This document shows, piece by piece, positions 29,328-37,986 of a DNA stretch of 64,000 bases; position 1 is the stretch's first letter, and every line of letters starts with the position of its first letter. The stretch lies in NCBI RefSeq assembly GCF_019457905.1, contig NZ_JAHZSV010000019.1, positions 24,030-88,029 of the forward strand, written 5' to 3'. The notes beneath the pieces are model-generated. The model did not search any database, had not been told where the DNA came from, and saw nothing but the letters and a program-made list of their open reading frames with translations. The stretch comes from Flagellimonas abyssi. Its GTDB lineage: Bacteria > Bacteroidota > Bacteroidia > Flavobacteriales > Flavobacteriaceae. Position numbers and translations under genes: made by a program.

Positions 29328-30434
29328 TTATTTTTCGAGTAAGATGGTAACTCCTTTTTCAGCACTTTCACGAGCGGCATCCAAAATTTCAATAACCAGC
29401 ATATTGTTTTCTAAAGAAGAAAGGTCAAATGGGGCCATATTGATAGAGCCGTTCACTACGCCTGCCAAAAATGAGAATCCATCGGTATAAGGAGCAGGTC
29501 TTTTGGGAAGGGTCATTTTCTCTTCTTGAAAACCATCATACCCTTCGGCCATACGAATTCTTAGTTCTTTGTCGTTGTCCGCATAGATGGCTCCGGTTAG
29601 CCCGTACAGTTCCATATCTTTTCTTCCTATGGGCCAGTTCCAAGAAGGCTCCAAAATGGCTTGTGAATCATCGTAGGTAAGGATGATGGTCGCATCATCA
29701 TCAACTTTTGGATTATTTTCTGATTGCATTTGTTGTGTCACAGCGGTAACGGTATTGGGTCTTTCACCTTTTTTGAGCCATGTCACCAAATTGGCTCCGT
29801 AACAACCAAAGTCCGTTATGGCACCTCCTCCATTCAGAATAGGATCTTGGAGCCACTCCAGAAACTCTTCGTTCACACCAATTTTAACTGGCCCTCGATG
29901 ACCATCACGAACAATCACTTTTCGTAGTGCTCCAATTTTTCCATTGTCCAAAAGGTCTTTTGCCCTGTGATTGGTAGCGTACCATGTGGTTTCGTAATTG
30001 GTGAGTAAATATATGTTGTGTGCCTCGGCCAGGTCTTTCATTTTTTTGGCATGTTCCATACTAACGGCCAAAGGCTTTTCCACCATTACGTGTATTCCTT
30101 TTGGTGCGCAGATTTGAACTACTTCCAGATGATCATATATGTTGCCAAAAGCGGTCACCGCCTCTGGCTGGGTGGCAGAGATCATTTCTTCCAAACTGTT
30201 GTAGACCAGATCCATGGAAAGCCCATATTGATCAATATATTTTTGGGCAAGCTCGTGATTGGGCTCGGCAATGCCAACAATTTTTATATCTCCAATATTT
30301 TTACGTCCTAAAATAGAATGTACGTGGGTGTGCGTGAGTCCCGCAATACCAATTTTAAGAGGGTCTGATTGGCCAAATAGGGCTGTGCTTGCAAAAAACA
30401 AACAAGACAAAAAGAAAAAGACTGATCGTGCCAT
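29328..30434 (-). CDS. Exported Gfo/Idh/MocA-family oxidoreductase
   Basis: Protein of 368 aa with an N-terminal Sec-like signal (MARSVFFFLSCLFFASTALFGQ) and no twin-arginine motif. The Rossmann start is GIAGLTHTH (29-37) in place of GxGxxG; the family EKP motif (VEKPLA, Glu119-Pro121) and the DFGCYGANLV segment are intact. An NAD(P)-dependent enzyme sent out through Sec would meet little free cofactor, so either the cofactor is bound differently or the protein is not an oxidoreductase in the normal sense. It is in an operon with the cysteine hydrolase (38 nt upstream) and a TonB receptor (30 nt downstream). Confidence 0.8.
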   Translation of the reverse strand: MARSVFFFLSCLFFASTALFGQSDPLKIGIAGLTHTHVHSILGRKNIGDIKIVGIAEPNHELAQKYIDQYGLSMDLVYNSLEEMISATQPEAVTAFGNIYDHLEVVQICAPKGIHVMVEKPLAVSMEHAKKMKDLAEAHNIYLLTNYETTWYATNHRAKDLLDNGKIGALRKVIVRDGHRGPVKIGVNEEFLEWLQDPILNGGGAITDFGCYGANLVTWLKKGERPNTVTAVTQQMQSENNPKVDDDATIILTYDDSQAILEPSWNWPIGRKDMELYGLTGAIYADNDKELRIRMAEGYDGFQEEKMTLPKRPAPYTDGFSFLAGVVNGSINMAPFDLSSLENNMLVIEILDAARESAEKGVTILLEK

Positions 30435-30472
30435 ATGGATTAATGGGATTTTTAATGCTATAAAAATAGAGA

Positions 30473-31033
30473 CTAAATGTTAAGTTCAATTTTGCCCAAC
30501 AAGGTATCGGTATCCATGATGGTTGCGAATTCATCTTTTAAGTTGGCGAGTTCCGAATGAAAAATTACCTCGGCACTATAGGCATTACCATCATATCCTA
30601 TTTTATCAAAAGCAGCGGTCGCATCCGAGACCAAAATTACATTAAAACCCAAGTTGGAGGCCATTCGAACCGAAGTTGAAATACAATGCTCAATAGTCAG
30701 TCCTGCAATTACCACATCTGTTATGTTCTTTGCTTTTAGACTTACTTCCAAATTTGTTCCAATGAATGCGCTGTTCACATTTTTTTCAAAAACCGGTTCA
30801 CTGATCAACGGGCGTGCCTCGGGATGGAAATCGTTACCTATTTTGTTGGGATATAGGGGTGAATCAATATTGGATGAATTATGCTTTACATGAAAAACGG
30901 GCAAACTTTTTGTTCTGAAAAACCGCAATAACTTCCCACAATTTTTTTCAGCATCCAAATTGTTTCGCTCCGTGCCGTAAAAGGAGGTTTCTTGAAGCCC
31001 TTTTTGGACATCGATTAATACCAATGCGGTCAT
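30473..31033 (-). CDS. Isochorismatase-like cysteine hydrolase
   Basis: Cytoplasmic hydrolase of 186 aa. The catalytic triad is complete: Asp8 (VLIDVQ), Lys84 (FEKNVNSAF) and Cys117 (GLTIEHCIST). The presence of the Cys marks it as a nicotinamidase/ureidoacrylate-amidohydrolase-like cysteine hydrolase and not a true isochorismatase, which has Gly. The substrate cannot be read. It heads a minus-strand run with an exported oxidoreductase, a TonB receptor and a GyrI-like protein. Confidence 0.85.
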   Translation of the reverse strand: MTALVLIDVQKGLQETSFYGTERNNLDAEKNCGKLLRFFRTKSLPVFHVKHNSSNIDSPLYPNKIGNDFHPEARPLISEPVFEKNVNSAFIGTNLEVSLKAKNITDVVIAGLTIEHCISTSVRMASNLGFNVILVSDATAAFDKIGYDGNAYSAEVIFHSELANLKDEFATIMDTDTLLGKIELNI

Positions 31034-31122
31034 GAGGATGAATTTTGCCTAAAATTAAGGGAAATCTTTAAGAATGGAGCCCGCGATTCTTTAGATTGAT
31101 GATACCATTGCAAAAATCAATT

Positions 31123-31152
31123 TTTGGGAGCCGTCTACAATAGCTATTTTTG
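31123..31152 (+). promoter_or_regulatory. Promoter of the exonuclease III gene
   Basis: TTTG at 31123-31126 and TATTTTTG at 31145-31152, spaced 18 nt: both Bacteroidota consensus boxes. Its position supports the ATG at 31168 over an upstream in-frame TTG at 31150, which would lie within the promoter. Confidence 0.65.
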
Positions 31153-31167
31153 AACAAATTGAATCAA

Positions 31168-31929
31168 ATGAAGATTGCATCATACAATGTTAATGGAATC
31201 CGTGCCGCAATGAACAAGGGTTTCGTGGATTGGTTACAAACAGTTTCACCGGATATTATTTGTCTTCAGGAAACAAAGGCCATGGAAGAACAGGTGGACA
31301 CCCATCTTTTTGAAGAAGCGGGCTATCCCTATCACTATTGGTTCAGTGCCCAAAAAAAGGGATACAGCGGTGTTGCCCTATTATGCAAGCAACAGCCGGA
31401 CCATGTGGAGTTTGGAACGGGAATCGATTATATGGATTTTGAGGGAAGGAACATTCGCGCCGATTATGGGGATCTTTCCATCATGAGCATGTATTTGCCT
31501 TCCGGAACCAATTTGGCGCGTTTGGACCATAAGTTGATGTATATGGCGGATTTTCAGAAATATGCGGATCAGCTAAGAAAGGAGCGTCCAAATTTGATTG
31601 TTTTGGGAGATTACAATATCTGTCATGAAGCCATAGATATTCATGACCCTGTCCGAAATAAAAACGTTTCAGGATTTTTACCTGTGGAACGGGAATGGAT
31701 AGGAAGTTTTATCGATAGTGGTTTTATTGATAGCTTCAGACACTTCAACAAAGAGCCGGACAACTATACTTGGTGGAGCTATAGGGCCAATGCAAGGGCC
31801 AATAACAAGGGATGGCGTTTGGATTATGGGATGGTGGCAGAAGCTCTGGCAGATAGGTTGAAACGGTCCGTGATCTTGTCGGAAGCCAAACATAGTGACC
31901 ATTGCCCTATTTTGTTGGAGGTGGATTAA
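31168..31929 (+). CDS. xth: Exodeoxyribonuclease III family AP endonuclease
   Basis: Protein of 253 aa of the EEP fold that cleaves abasic sites and trims 3' ends in base-excision repair; cytoplasmic. Motifs: KIASYNVNGIRAA (Asn7/Asn9), CLQETK (Glu35), GDYNICHEAID (Asp, Asn), NKGWRLDYGMV and the terminal SDHCPILLEVD (Asp-His). The chosen start is the ATG at 31168. Sixty-four nt separate it from the aldo/keto reductase gene. Confidence 0.94.
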   Translation: MKIASYNVNGIRAAMNKGFVDWLQTVSPDIICLQETKAMEEQVDTHLFEEAGYPYHYWFSAQKKGYSGVALLCKQQPDHVEFGTGIDYMDFEGRNIRADYGDLSIMSMYLPSGTNLARLDHKLMYMADFQKYADQLRKERPNLIVLGDYNICHEAIDIHDPVRNKNVSGFLPVEREWIGSFIDSGFIDSFRHFNKEPDNYTWWSYRANARANNKGWRLDYGMVAEALADRLKRSVILSEAKHSDHCPILLEVD

Positions 31930-31993
31930 TAACAATGGCATAATGTCCGATATTTCCGTTTGACTATCTTTAAGCGTCCTAAACTTGTAAAAA

Positions 31994-33034
31994 ATGAAAT
32001 ATACCAGAATTCCGCATACCGATATCCGCATATCCAAGATTTGCTTGGGCACCATGACCTGGGGACGTCAGAACAATGAAGATGATGCTCACGAACAGAT
32101 GGATTATGCCTTGGATGAAGGAGTGAATTTTTTCGATACCGCAGAACTCTATCCAGTTCCCGCAAAAAAGGAGCTGTATGCGGTAACCGAGGAACTTATC
32201 GGGAACTGGTTCAAAAAAACAGGAAACAGGGATAAAGTAGTGTTGGCATCCAAAATTGCTGGACCAGGACATGCTGCAAACCATATACGCAGTACAGGTT
32301 TTAGCAAGGAATCCATTATCAGTGCGGTTGAGGGCAGTTTAAAGCGCTTGCAAACGGATTATATTGATCTATACCAGCTACATTGGCCGGAGCGGAACAC
32401 GAATTATTTTGGACAGCGGGGATACAATGCCCATGCGGTCGATGTTTGGGATGATAATATCCACCAAGTTTTGGAAACACTCCGCGATTTAATTGCCGAA
32501 GGCAAAATCCGTCATGTAGGACTGTCCAATGAGACCCCTTGGGGAACCATGCGTTATCTTGAAGAAAGTAAGGTCCATCAATCTTTGCCCAGAATGATGA
32601 CCATTCAAAATCCATATAACCTCTTGAACCGTTTGTTCGAGGTAGGACTTTCCGAAATTTCCATGCGGGAACAGATTGGGCTTTTGGCGTATTCTCCCCT
32701 TGGATTCGGAACATTGAGTGGAAAATATCTTACCGAGATTCCCCCGAGAAAGGCCAGGGTGACCTTGTTCCCAAATTATAATCGGTATAGCAACGATAAC
32801 GCCGTGGCAGCAACCGAACAGTACGCCCAATTGGCAAAAGAGCATGGTTTGAGCATGGCACAAATGGCCTTGGCCTTTGTGAATACCCGTCCTTTTTTGA
32901 CCAGTAATATCATCGGGGCGACCAGTATGGAGCAACTCAAGGAAAATATTGGAAGTATAGATGTAGACCTTTCCGATGAAGTTTTGGAAGGTATTGAGGA
33001 AATCCACAATGCCATACCCAATCCAGCTCCTTAA
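31994..33034 (+). CDS. Aldo/keto reductase, Tas-like
   Basis: NADP(H)-dependent oxidoreductase of 346 aa with the (beta/alpha)8 fold. The tetrad is visible as Asp and Tyr in FFDTAELYP, Lys in LASKIAGPG and His in YQLHWPERNT. The length and the insertion LYPVPAKKELYAVTEE match the Tas subfamily. Substrate unknown. It converges on radA with 7 nt between stops. Confidence 0.9.
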   Translation: MKYTRIPHTDIRISKICLGTMTWGRQNNEDDAHEQMDYALDEGVNFFDTAELYPVPAKKELYAVTEELIGNWFKKTGNRDKVVLASKIAGPGHAANHIRSTGFSKESIISAVEGSLKRLQTDYIDLYQLHWPERNTNYFGQRGYNAHAVDVWDDNIHQVLETLRDLIAEGKIRHVGLSNETPWGTMRYLEESKVHQSLPRMMTIQNPYNLLNRLFEVGLSEISMREQIGLLAYSPLGFGTLSGKYLTEIPPRKARVTLFPNYNRYSNDNAVAATEQYAQLAKEHGLSMAQMALAFVNTRPFLTSNIIGATSMEQLKENIGSIDVDLSDEVLEGIEEIHNAIPNPAP

Positions 33035-33041
33035 AGAACAA

Positions 33042-34400
33042 TTATCCGAATAGAAGGGCTACAACATCTTCAATCTTGGAGACCTTCTGAATCTGGATGC
33101 CAGACTGTTTTAACCCGATTTTGTTGTTTTTGGAGACGAAGATTTTGGAGAAGCCCAGTTTTTCGGCTTCGAGGATACGTTGGTCCACACGTTGCACAGG
33201 CCTGATTTCTCCTGCCAGGCCGACTTCTGCGGCAAAACAAATGCCTTTTTCTATGGCAATATCCGAGTTGCTGGATAGAATGGCCGCCATAACCGCCAAA
33301 TCAATGGCGGGGTCATCCACGGAAATCCCGCCGGTGATGTTTAGGAAGACATCCTTGGCACCCAACTTGAAACCTGCGCGTTTTTCCAGAACGGCCAAGA
33401 GCATGTTCAATCTTTTGGCATTGAATCCTGTGGCGGAACGCTGTGGCGTGCCGTAAACGGCGGTGCTTACCAAAGCTTGAATCTCAATCAACAAAGGACG
33501 CATACCTTCTACGGTGGCTGCAATCGCGGTACCGCTGAGGTCCTCATCGTTTTTGGAAATCAGTACTTCGGAGGGGTTGTTCACCTCGCGAAGCCCGCTT
33601 CCCTGCATTTCGTAAATGCCCAGTTCAGCAGTGGAACCAAATCGGTTTTTGAGAGAACGTAGAATACGATACACATAGTTGCGATCTCCTTCAAATTGAA
33701 GAACGGTGTCCACCATATGCTCCAAAATCTTGGGGCCAGCAATGGTGCCATCTTTAGTGATGTGTCCCACCAGAATTACAGGTGTGTGACTTTCTTTTGC
33801 AAATTTGATGAGTTCCGCCGCGCATTCGCGAATTTGGGAAATGCTACCGGCAGCTGATTCGATATAATCGGTGTGAAGGGTCTGAATAGAGTCAATGACC
33901 ACCAAATCGGGCTCAATGGTCGAAACCTGCTGAAAAATATTTTGTGTTTTTGTCTCGGTTAGGATGTAACAGTTTTCGCTGTTGGGTTGAATACGGTCCG
34001 CACGCATTTTAATCTGCCGTTGACTTTCCTCTCCTGATACATACAGGATTTTATAGGGCAATTTCAAAGCAATCTGGAGCAACAGCGTACTTTTTCCGAT
34101 GCCTGGTTCTCCGCCCAACAAGGTCAATGACCCTGGCACCAGCCCACCGCCCAGTACCCGATTGAATTCTTGGTCGATGGTGTCCAATCGGAGTTCCTTT
34201 TCTTGGGTAATCTCGGAAACACGTAGTGGTTTGTTGGCTTGTTTTGCAACCTTATCGGTTTTCCAACTTTTTTTATCCTCTTTTTGGACGACTTCTTCCA
34301 CAATGGTATTCCATTCCTTGCAGGAGGAACATTGCCCTATCCACTTGGGGAATTGGGTTCCACAGTTTTGACAAAAAAATGCTGTTTTGGTCTTGGCCAT
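33042..34400 (-). CDS. radA: DNA repair protein RadA
   Basis: RecA-like helicase of 452 aa that processes recombination intermediates. The zinc finger Cys10, Cys13, Cys24, Cys27 (FFCQNCGTQFPKWIGQCSSC) is followed by Walker A GGEPGIGKSTLLL, the RadA-specific KNRFG motif in SLKNRFGSTAE, and a C-terminal Lon-protease-like domain. Last gene of the panC-panD-flippase-esterase-radA run, with 134 bp and an inverted repeat before it. Confidence 0.97.
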   Translation of the reverse strand: MAKTKTAFFCQNCGTQFPKWIGQCSSCKEWNTIVEEVVQKEDKKSWKTDKVAKQANKPLRVSEITQEKELRLDTIDQEFNRVLGGGLVPGSLTLLGGEPGIGKSTLLLQIALKLPYKILYVSGEESQRQIKMRADRIQPNSENCYILTETKTQNIFQQVSTIEPDLVVIDSIQTLHTDYIESAAGSISQIRECAAELIKFAKESHTPVILVGHITKDGTIAGPKILEHMVDTVLQFEGDRNYVYRILRSLKNRFGSTAELGIYEMQGSGLREVNNPSEVLISKNDEDLSGTAIAATVEGMRPLLIEIQALVSTAVYGTPQRSATGFNAKRLNMLLAVLEKRAGFKLGAKDVFLNITGGISVDDPAIDLAVMAAILSSNSDIAIEKGICFAAEVGLAGEIRPVQRVDQRILEAEKLGFSKIFVSKNNKIGLKQSGIQIQKVSKIEDVVALLFG

Positions 34401-34459
34401 TCAAACTAAATGAGGGGCCTAAAGATATGGATTTAGATGGTGGATTGCATGGTTTTTTA

Positions 34460-34527
34460 GATTGTTGGATTTTTGGACCGATAGATTTTAGTCAAGTCAA
34501 TCCAAACATGGAATCAATCCAACAATC
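34460..34527. repeat. 12-nt perfect inverted repeat between esterase and radA genes
   Basis: GATTGTTGGATT (34460-34471) and AATCCAACAATC (34516-34527) are exact reverse complements, separated by 44 nt. They lie between the minus-strand esterase and radA genes. There is no T tract of terminator type; a folded leader or a processing site is possible. Confidence 0.6.
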
Positions 34528-34534
34528 CAAGGTT

Positions 34535-35677
34535 CTAGTATCCGAAATCTGCCTTGAGCGCATCAATTTTTTCGAGGGCCAAATCCTTGGTCAAAAAGTC
34601 GATTTCTGCCAATTGGAAGGCTTTTTCAAAGGTTTTGAACGCTTTTTTGGGTTCTCCGATAAACTCGTAATATTCTGCTTCAAAGTAAAATCCCATCATG
34701 GTTTCGGGGAATTGTTTTTTGCAGAGTTCTGCCAATGGTTTTAGGGATTCATAGTCCTGTTTTTTCAGACAGGCGGCATAAATGGCCATGATATCATTAA
34801 GCTCTACCGGCTTTTCAAAACCGAACAGATTTTCAATGGTTTCGTAACGATTCTCTAAATAATTGTAAACTGGTTCTTCCGATGTCAATATATCGGATTT
34901 GTATTCGGCAGGGGTAATTGGTCTGTATATACTGAATACATTGTCAAATGCTTTGCTTATGCCATAGGCTGCAATGGAGGTGTGGTCTGCATTTTCATAT
35001 TCATCAAAAAAGTAATGCAGGGATTCTTTGGTTATGGATTTGATGCTTGCGTTCATTTGGAGGATACGTTGTCTATCGTCAGTAGGTTGTTTTTCCACAA
35101 TCAAATTATAAAAAATGGTTTGGTCCAGCTCGGATAAACGAGCGGGAACCCTGCTTTCCATTTCGGTGGCAAGTACAGGCGAAATGCTGATATAGGAGTT
35201 AAAGAAGGATTGGTCCTTGAACAAAAAGTAGTTGCCAAAATTGGCTGTAATATCGTACCCGACAAACATTTTGAAAGGTGCAATGTTGTAAGTGGTGGCT
35301 AAGTAGGGAATAAGTTCGGTTCCCAAAAATTCGTAGAACATTTTACCTTTTTCGGTGGGTAGCCCGGATACTTCGTCATAGTCACAATCTTCCCAGCGCA
35401 AATCGTTTTTTAGTTGATCAACGCCCACTACAATAGCTTCGGGCATGCGGTCGAACTTGCTTTGGAATTTTACATTGGCCACAACAAGGTCGAACAAATA
35501 TTCCGCGTCCAACACAACTATCAATGGATATGTTTTTTCATCGGAATAGTCTTCAGGAAAATAGTAGGAAACATCCCGGCGTTCCTGCAGTTTAAAGGAT
35601 TCAAAGATTTCCTTTTTTACTTGAGCGCTCAGGTTCAAGCAAGTAAAGCCTATCAGTAGAAATAGACATTTTTTCAT
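34535..35677 (-). CDS. Exported esterase-like protein lacking the nucleophile serine
   Basis: Protein of 380 aa with a signal peptide (LNLSAQ) and an esterase D/ferri-enterobactin-esterase-like alpha/beta-hydrolase domain (~25-245). At the nucleophile elbow, where such enzymes have GHSxGG, the sequence is VGYDITANFG, so Asp142 replaces Ser. The likely His232 (ENADHTSIAAYG) is kept. The C-terminal ~120 residues (helical, TPR-like) follow. The protein is therefore probably a non-hydrolytic relative or uses another residue. It lies 26 nt after the flippase gene on the minus strand. Confidence 0.75.
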   Translation of the reverse strand: MKKCLFLLIGFTCLNLSAQVKKEIFESFKLQERRDVSYYFPEDYSDEKTYPLIVVLDAEYLFDLVVANVKFQSKFDRMPEAIVVGVDQLKNDLRWEDCDYDEVSGLPTEKGKMFYEFLGTELIPYLATTYNIAPFKMFVGYDITANFGNYFLFKDQSFFNSYISISPVLATEMESRVPARLSELDQTIFYNLIVEKQPTDDRQRILQMNASIKSITKESLHYFFDEYENADHTSIAAYGISKAFDNVFSIYRPITPAEYKSDILTSEEPVYNYLENRYETIENLFGFEKPVELNDIMAIYAACLKKQDYESLKPLAELCKKQFPETMMGFYFEAEYYEFIGEPKKAFKTFEKAFQLAEIDFLTKDLALEKIDALKADFGY

Positions 35678-35703
35678 TAGGTTAAGATTTAGGCGGTCGG
35701 GGC

Positions 35704-36669
35704 TTACCGATTTCTATTCAATAACGGTAATACTAGGAAGGATATTGTACCAAAAACTACGACCATAAACGTCTGGGCGATCCACATGATCCACCCAAAA
35801 GCGTCCCCGGAAACGGAGCTGATGCCATAAATGCCCAGTGCAGCACTTACTGCAATAGGATAAAGACCTATTCCGCCATTGGTTGTGGACATGGCGAAGG
35901 CTCCGGCCACAAAGGCGACCAACAATTCGCCAAGGGATAAGGGAATGGTTTCTTCCACGGTGTATTTTATGACCCAGAACATACCAAAATAGGCGGCCCA
36001 GATAAACAAAGTGTGGAAGATAAATGGCCACTTGTTCTTCATTTTGAAGAGGCTGAGTACGCCGTCCTGTAAACCATTCAGAAATCCTTTGAGTTTGATG
36101 GCCAAAGGTGATTTGGATTTTCGGATGATGTACGACCCCAAAAAGAGTCCGACAATACCAACGAGTAATATGCCGATGGCACCTATGATATTCACACCTC
36201 TTTCTTCCAGAAAACCTAGAATAAAATCGGTTTGAAGCACCAAGGTAATCGTGATGATGGCCAGAAGCATCAAAAGGTCTATCACCCTTTCAGTGACAAT
36301 GGTTCCAAATCCTTTTTCAAAAGGGACCTTTTCATAGGTGGTGAGTGCAGTGGCCCTCAATATTTCACCTGATCGGGGTATTCCCAAGTTGGCAAAATAG
36401 GATATAAGAACAATAAATATGGTGTTAACGGTCTTGGGGCGGTATCCCAAAGGTTCCAAGAGGTATTTCCAACGAATGGCCCTTGAAATATGGCTCAATA
36501 TTCCAATTAAAATGGAAATCGTGACCCATAATGGGCTGGCATTGGAAATATAGTGGATGATTTGTTTTCGTTCTTCTGGGGTGGTGGAGTTGTAGGAGTA
36601 CCAAACCAAAAACAGCCCAAAGGCGATGGGCACTAATATCTTAAGAAATTTTTTGAGGGATTGGCCCAA
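35704..36669 (-). CDS. Flippase-like membrane protein (LPG synthase TM-domain family, UPF0104)
   Basis: Integral membrane protein of 321 aa with about seven to eight transmembrane helices. The pattern of RWKYLLEPLG, YFANLGIPRSGEILRA and TNGGIGLYP matches the lysylphosphatidylglycerol synthase transmembrane region (YbhN-type), thought to flip lipids or to act in polyprenyl transport. The aminoacyl-transferase half of MprF is absent. It sits 3 nt after panD, so the genes are cotranscribed, a layout I recall as usual in Flavobacteria. Confidence 0.85.
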   Translation of the reverse strand: MGQSLKKFLKILVPIAFGLFLVWYSYNSTTPEERKQIIHYISNASPLWVTISILIGILSHISRAIRWKYLLEPLGYRPKTVNTIFIVLISYFANLGIPRSGEILRATALTTYEKVPFEKGFGTIVTERVIDLLMLLAIITITLVLQTDFILGFLEERGVNIIGAIGILLVGIVGLFLGSYIIRKSKSPLAIKLKGFLNGLQDGVLSLFKMKNKWPFIFHTLFIWAAYFGMFWVIKYTVEETIPLSLGELLVAFVAGAFAMSTTNGGIGLYPIAVSAALGIYGISSVSGDAFGWIMWIAQTFMVVVFGTISFLVLPLLNRNR

Positions 36670-36672
36670 AAT

Positions 36673-37023
36673 TTATTGGAGTAGATTGGTTTCCTCGTTA
36701 GGGAACACCAATGCTGGGTTAAATGCTTTTGCCTCTTCAATATCCATCCACGCGTAGGTAATTAGGATCAATACGTCTCCAACGGCCACTTTTCTGGCTG
36801 CGGCACCGTTCAATGTTAGTTCTCCGGAGTTTCTAGGTCCTGGGATGGCATAAGTTTCCAATCGTTCACCATTGTTATTGTTCACGATCTGCACTTTTTC
36901 GCCCCTAATAATGTTGGCTGCATCCATAAGATCTTCGTCTATGGTGATGCTACCTATATAGTTAAGGTCTGCCCCGGTAACTTTTACTCGGTGTATTTTC
37001 GATTTTACGACTTCTACTTGCAT
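36673..37023 (-). CDS. panD: Aspartate 1-decarboxylase
   Basis: Pyruvoyl enzyme of 116 aa that makes beta-alanine for pantothenate. Self-cleavage occurs between Gly24 and Ser25 in NYIGSITID; Ser25 becomes the pyruvoyl group. The downstream [20 protein letters not shown] contains the family's substrate residues. Its product is the substrate of the neighbouring PanC, 12 nt away. Confidence 0.97.
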   Translation of the reverse strand: MQVEVVKSKIHRVKVTGADLNYIGSITIDEDLMDAANIIRGEKVQIVNNNNGERLETYAIPGPRNSGELTLNGAAARKVAVGDVLILITYAWMDIEEAKAFNPALVFPNEETNLLQ

Positions 37024-37035
37024 GGTGCAAAATTA

Positions 37036-37884
37036 TCAATTCAATCTTAGATTATCAATTAAGCGAACACCGTCTGCATAAACGGCGATAAATGCCCTAT
37101 ATTTTTGGTTGTCCTGAATTTTTAAAGCTGGGGTCAATGTGTTCTCGTCAGCGATTTCAAAATATTCGAGGTCAAACAAAGGGTGTTGTTCAAATTCTGA
37201 CTTTACCCAATCTGCAATACTTAGTACACTTTTCGTGCCAAAATCGGCTTGGGCAGTTTGCAGTGTGGTGTGAATAAAACCGGCCTGTTCACGAGTGTTT
37301 TTTGATAGTCTTTCATTGCGGGAGCTCATGGCGAGACCGTGTGGTTCCCGTTCAATAGGACAACCTATAATTTGAAAGGGCAATTTTTTTATTTCTGCCA
37401 TTTTTCGGATAATCTGCAACTGCTGAAAATCTTTTTCACCAAAATAAGCTTTGTCGGGGGCTACGGTCCTGAGCAAAAGCTCAACAATGGTACCAACTCC
37501 ATCAAAATGTCCTGTTCGGAACTCCCCTTCCATTACCTTGTCCAACCCATCAAACTCGTAGGATTCGGAAGTGACGTCCCCTCCGTAAATTTCATCCACG
37601 GTCGGGGCAAATACAACAATATGGTCCGAAACCTGTCTTAAAAGCTCAATATCTTTCTCGAATGTTCTTGGGTATTTATCTAGATCATCTTTTTTATCGA
37701 ACTGGGTGGGGTTTACAAAAATACTGACAACGACCAGATCATTTTCCGAAAGCGCTTTTTTTACCAAGGAGATATGACCCGTGTGAAGCGCGCCCATGGT
37801 GGGTACAAGACCAATGGTGCGGTCTTTTTTCCGCAGCTCGTTGGTAAAGGCGTTCAGTTCTTTTTTAAGGTCGAATATCTTCAT
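37036..37884 (-). CDS. panC: Pantothenate synthetase
   Basis: Condenses beta-alanine and pantoate with ATP to form pantothenate (coenzyme A precursor). 282 aa from the ATG at 37884; an upstream in-frame TTG at 37896 is less likely. PTMGALHTGHISLV contains the HIGH-type nucleotidyl-transferase motif, AYFGEKDFQQLQII and SSRNERLS the other family motifs. First gene of the minus-strand panC-panD run, divergent from a glycogen-synthase-like gene. Confidence 0.97.
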   Translation of the reverse strand: MKIFDLKKELNAFTNELRKKDRTIGLVPTMGALHTGHISLVKKALSENDLVVVSIFVNPTQFDKKDDLDKYPRTFEKDIELLRQVSDHIVVFAPTVDEIYGGDVTSESYEFDGLDKVMEGEFRTGHFDGVGTIVELLLRTVAPDKAYFGEKDFQQLQIIRKMAEIKKLPFQIIGCPIEREPHGLAMSSRNERLSKNTREQAGFIHTTLQTAQADFGTKSVLSIADWVKSEFEQHPLFDLEYFEIADENTLTPALKIQDNQKYRAFIAVYADGVRLIDNLRLN

Positions 37885-37942
37885 ATACAGGTACAAAAGG
37901 GTGCAAAAATACTATAAATACAGCTAATCAGCATAATTTTTG

Positions 37943-37950
37943 TACTTTTG
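37943..37950 (+). promoter_or_regulatory. -7 element before the glycogen-synthase-like gene
   Basis: TACTTTTG, a perfect TAnnTTTG element, 37 nt before the ATG at 37987. I see no clear TTG at the expected -33 distance. Confidence 0.5.
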
Positions 37951-37986
37951 CAGCTATGTTTTTCGGATAAACAAAAGAAAGCGTTT

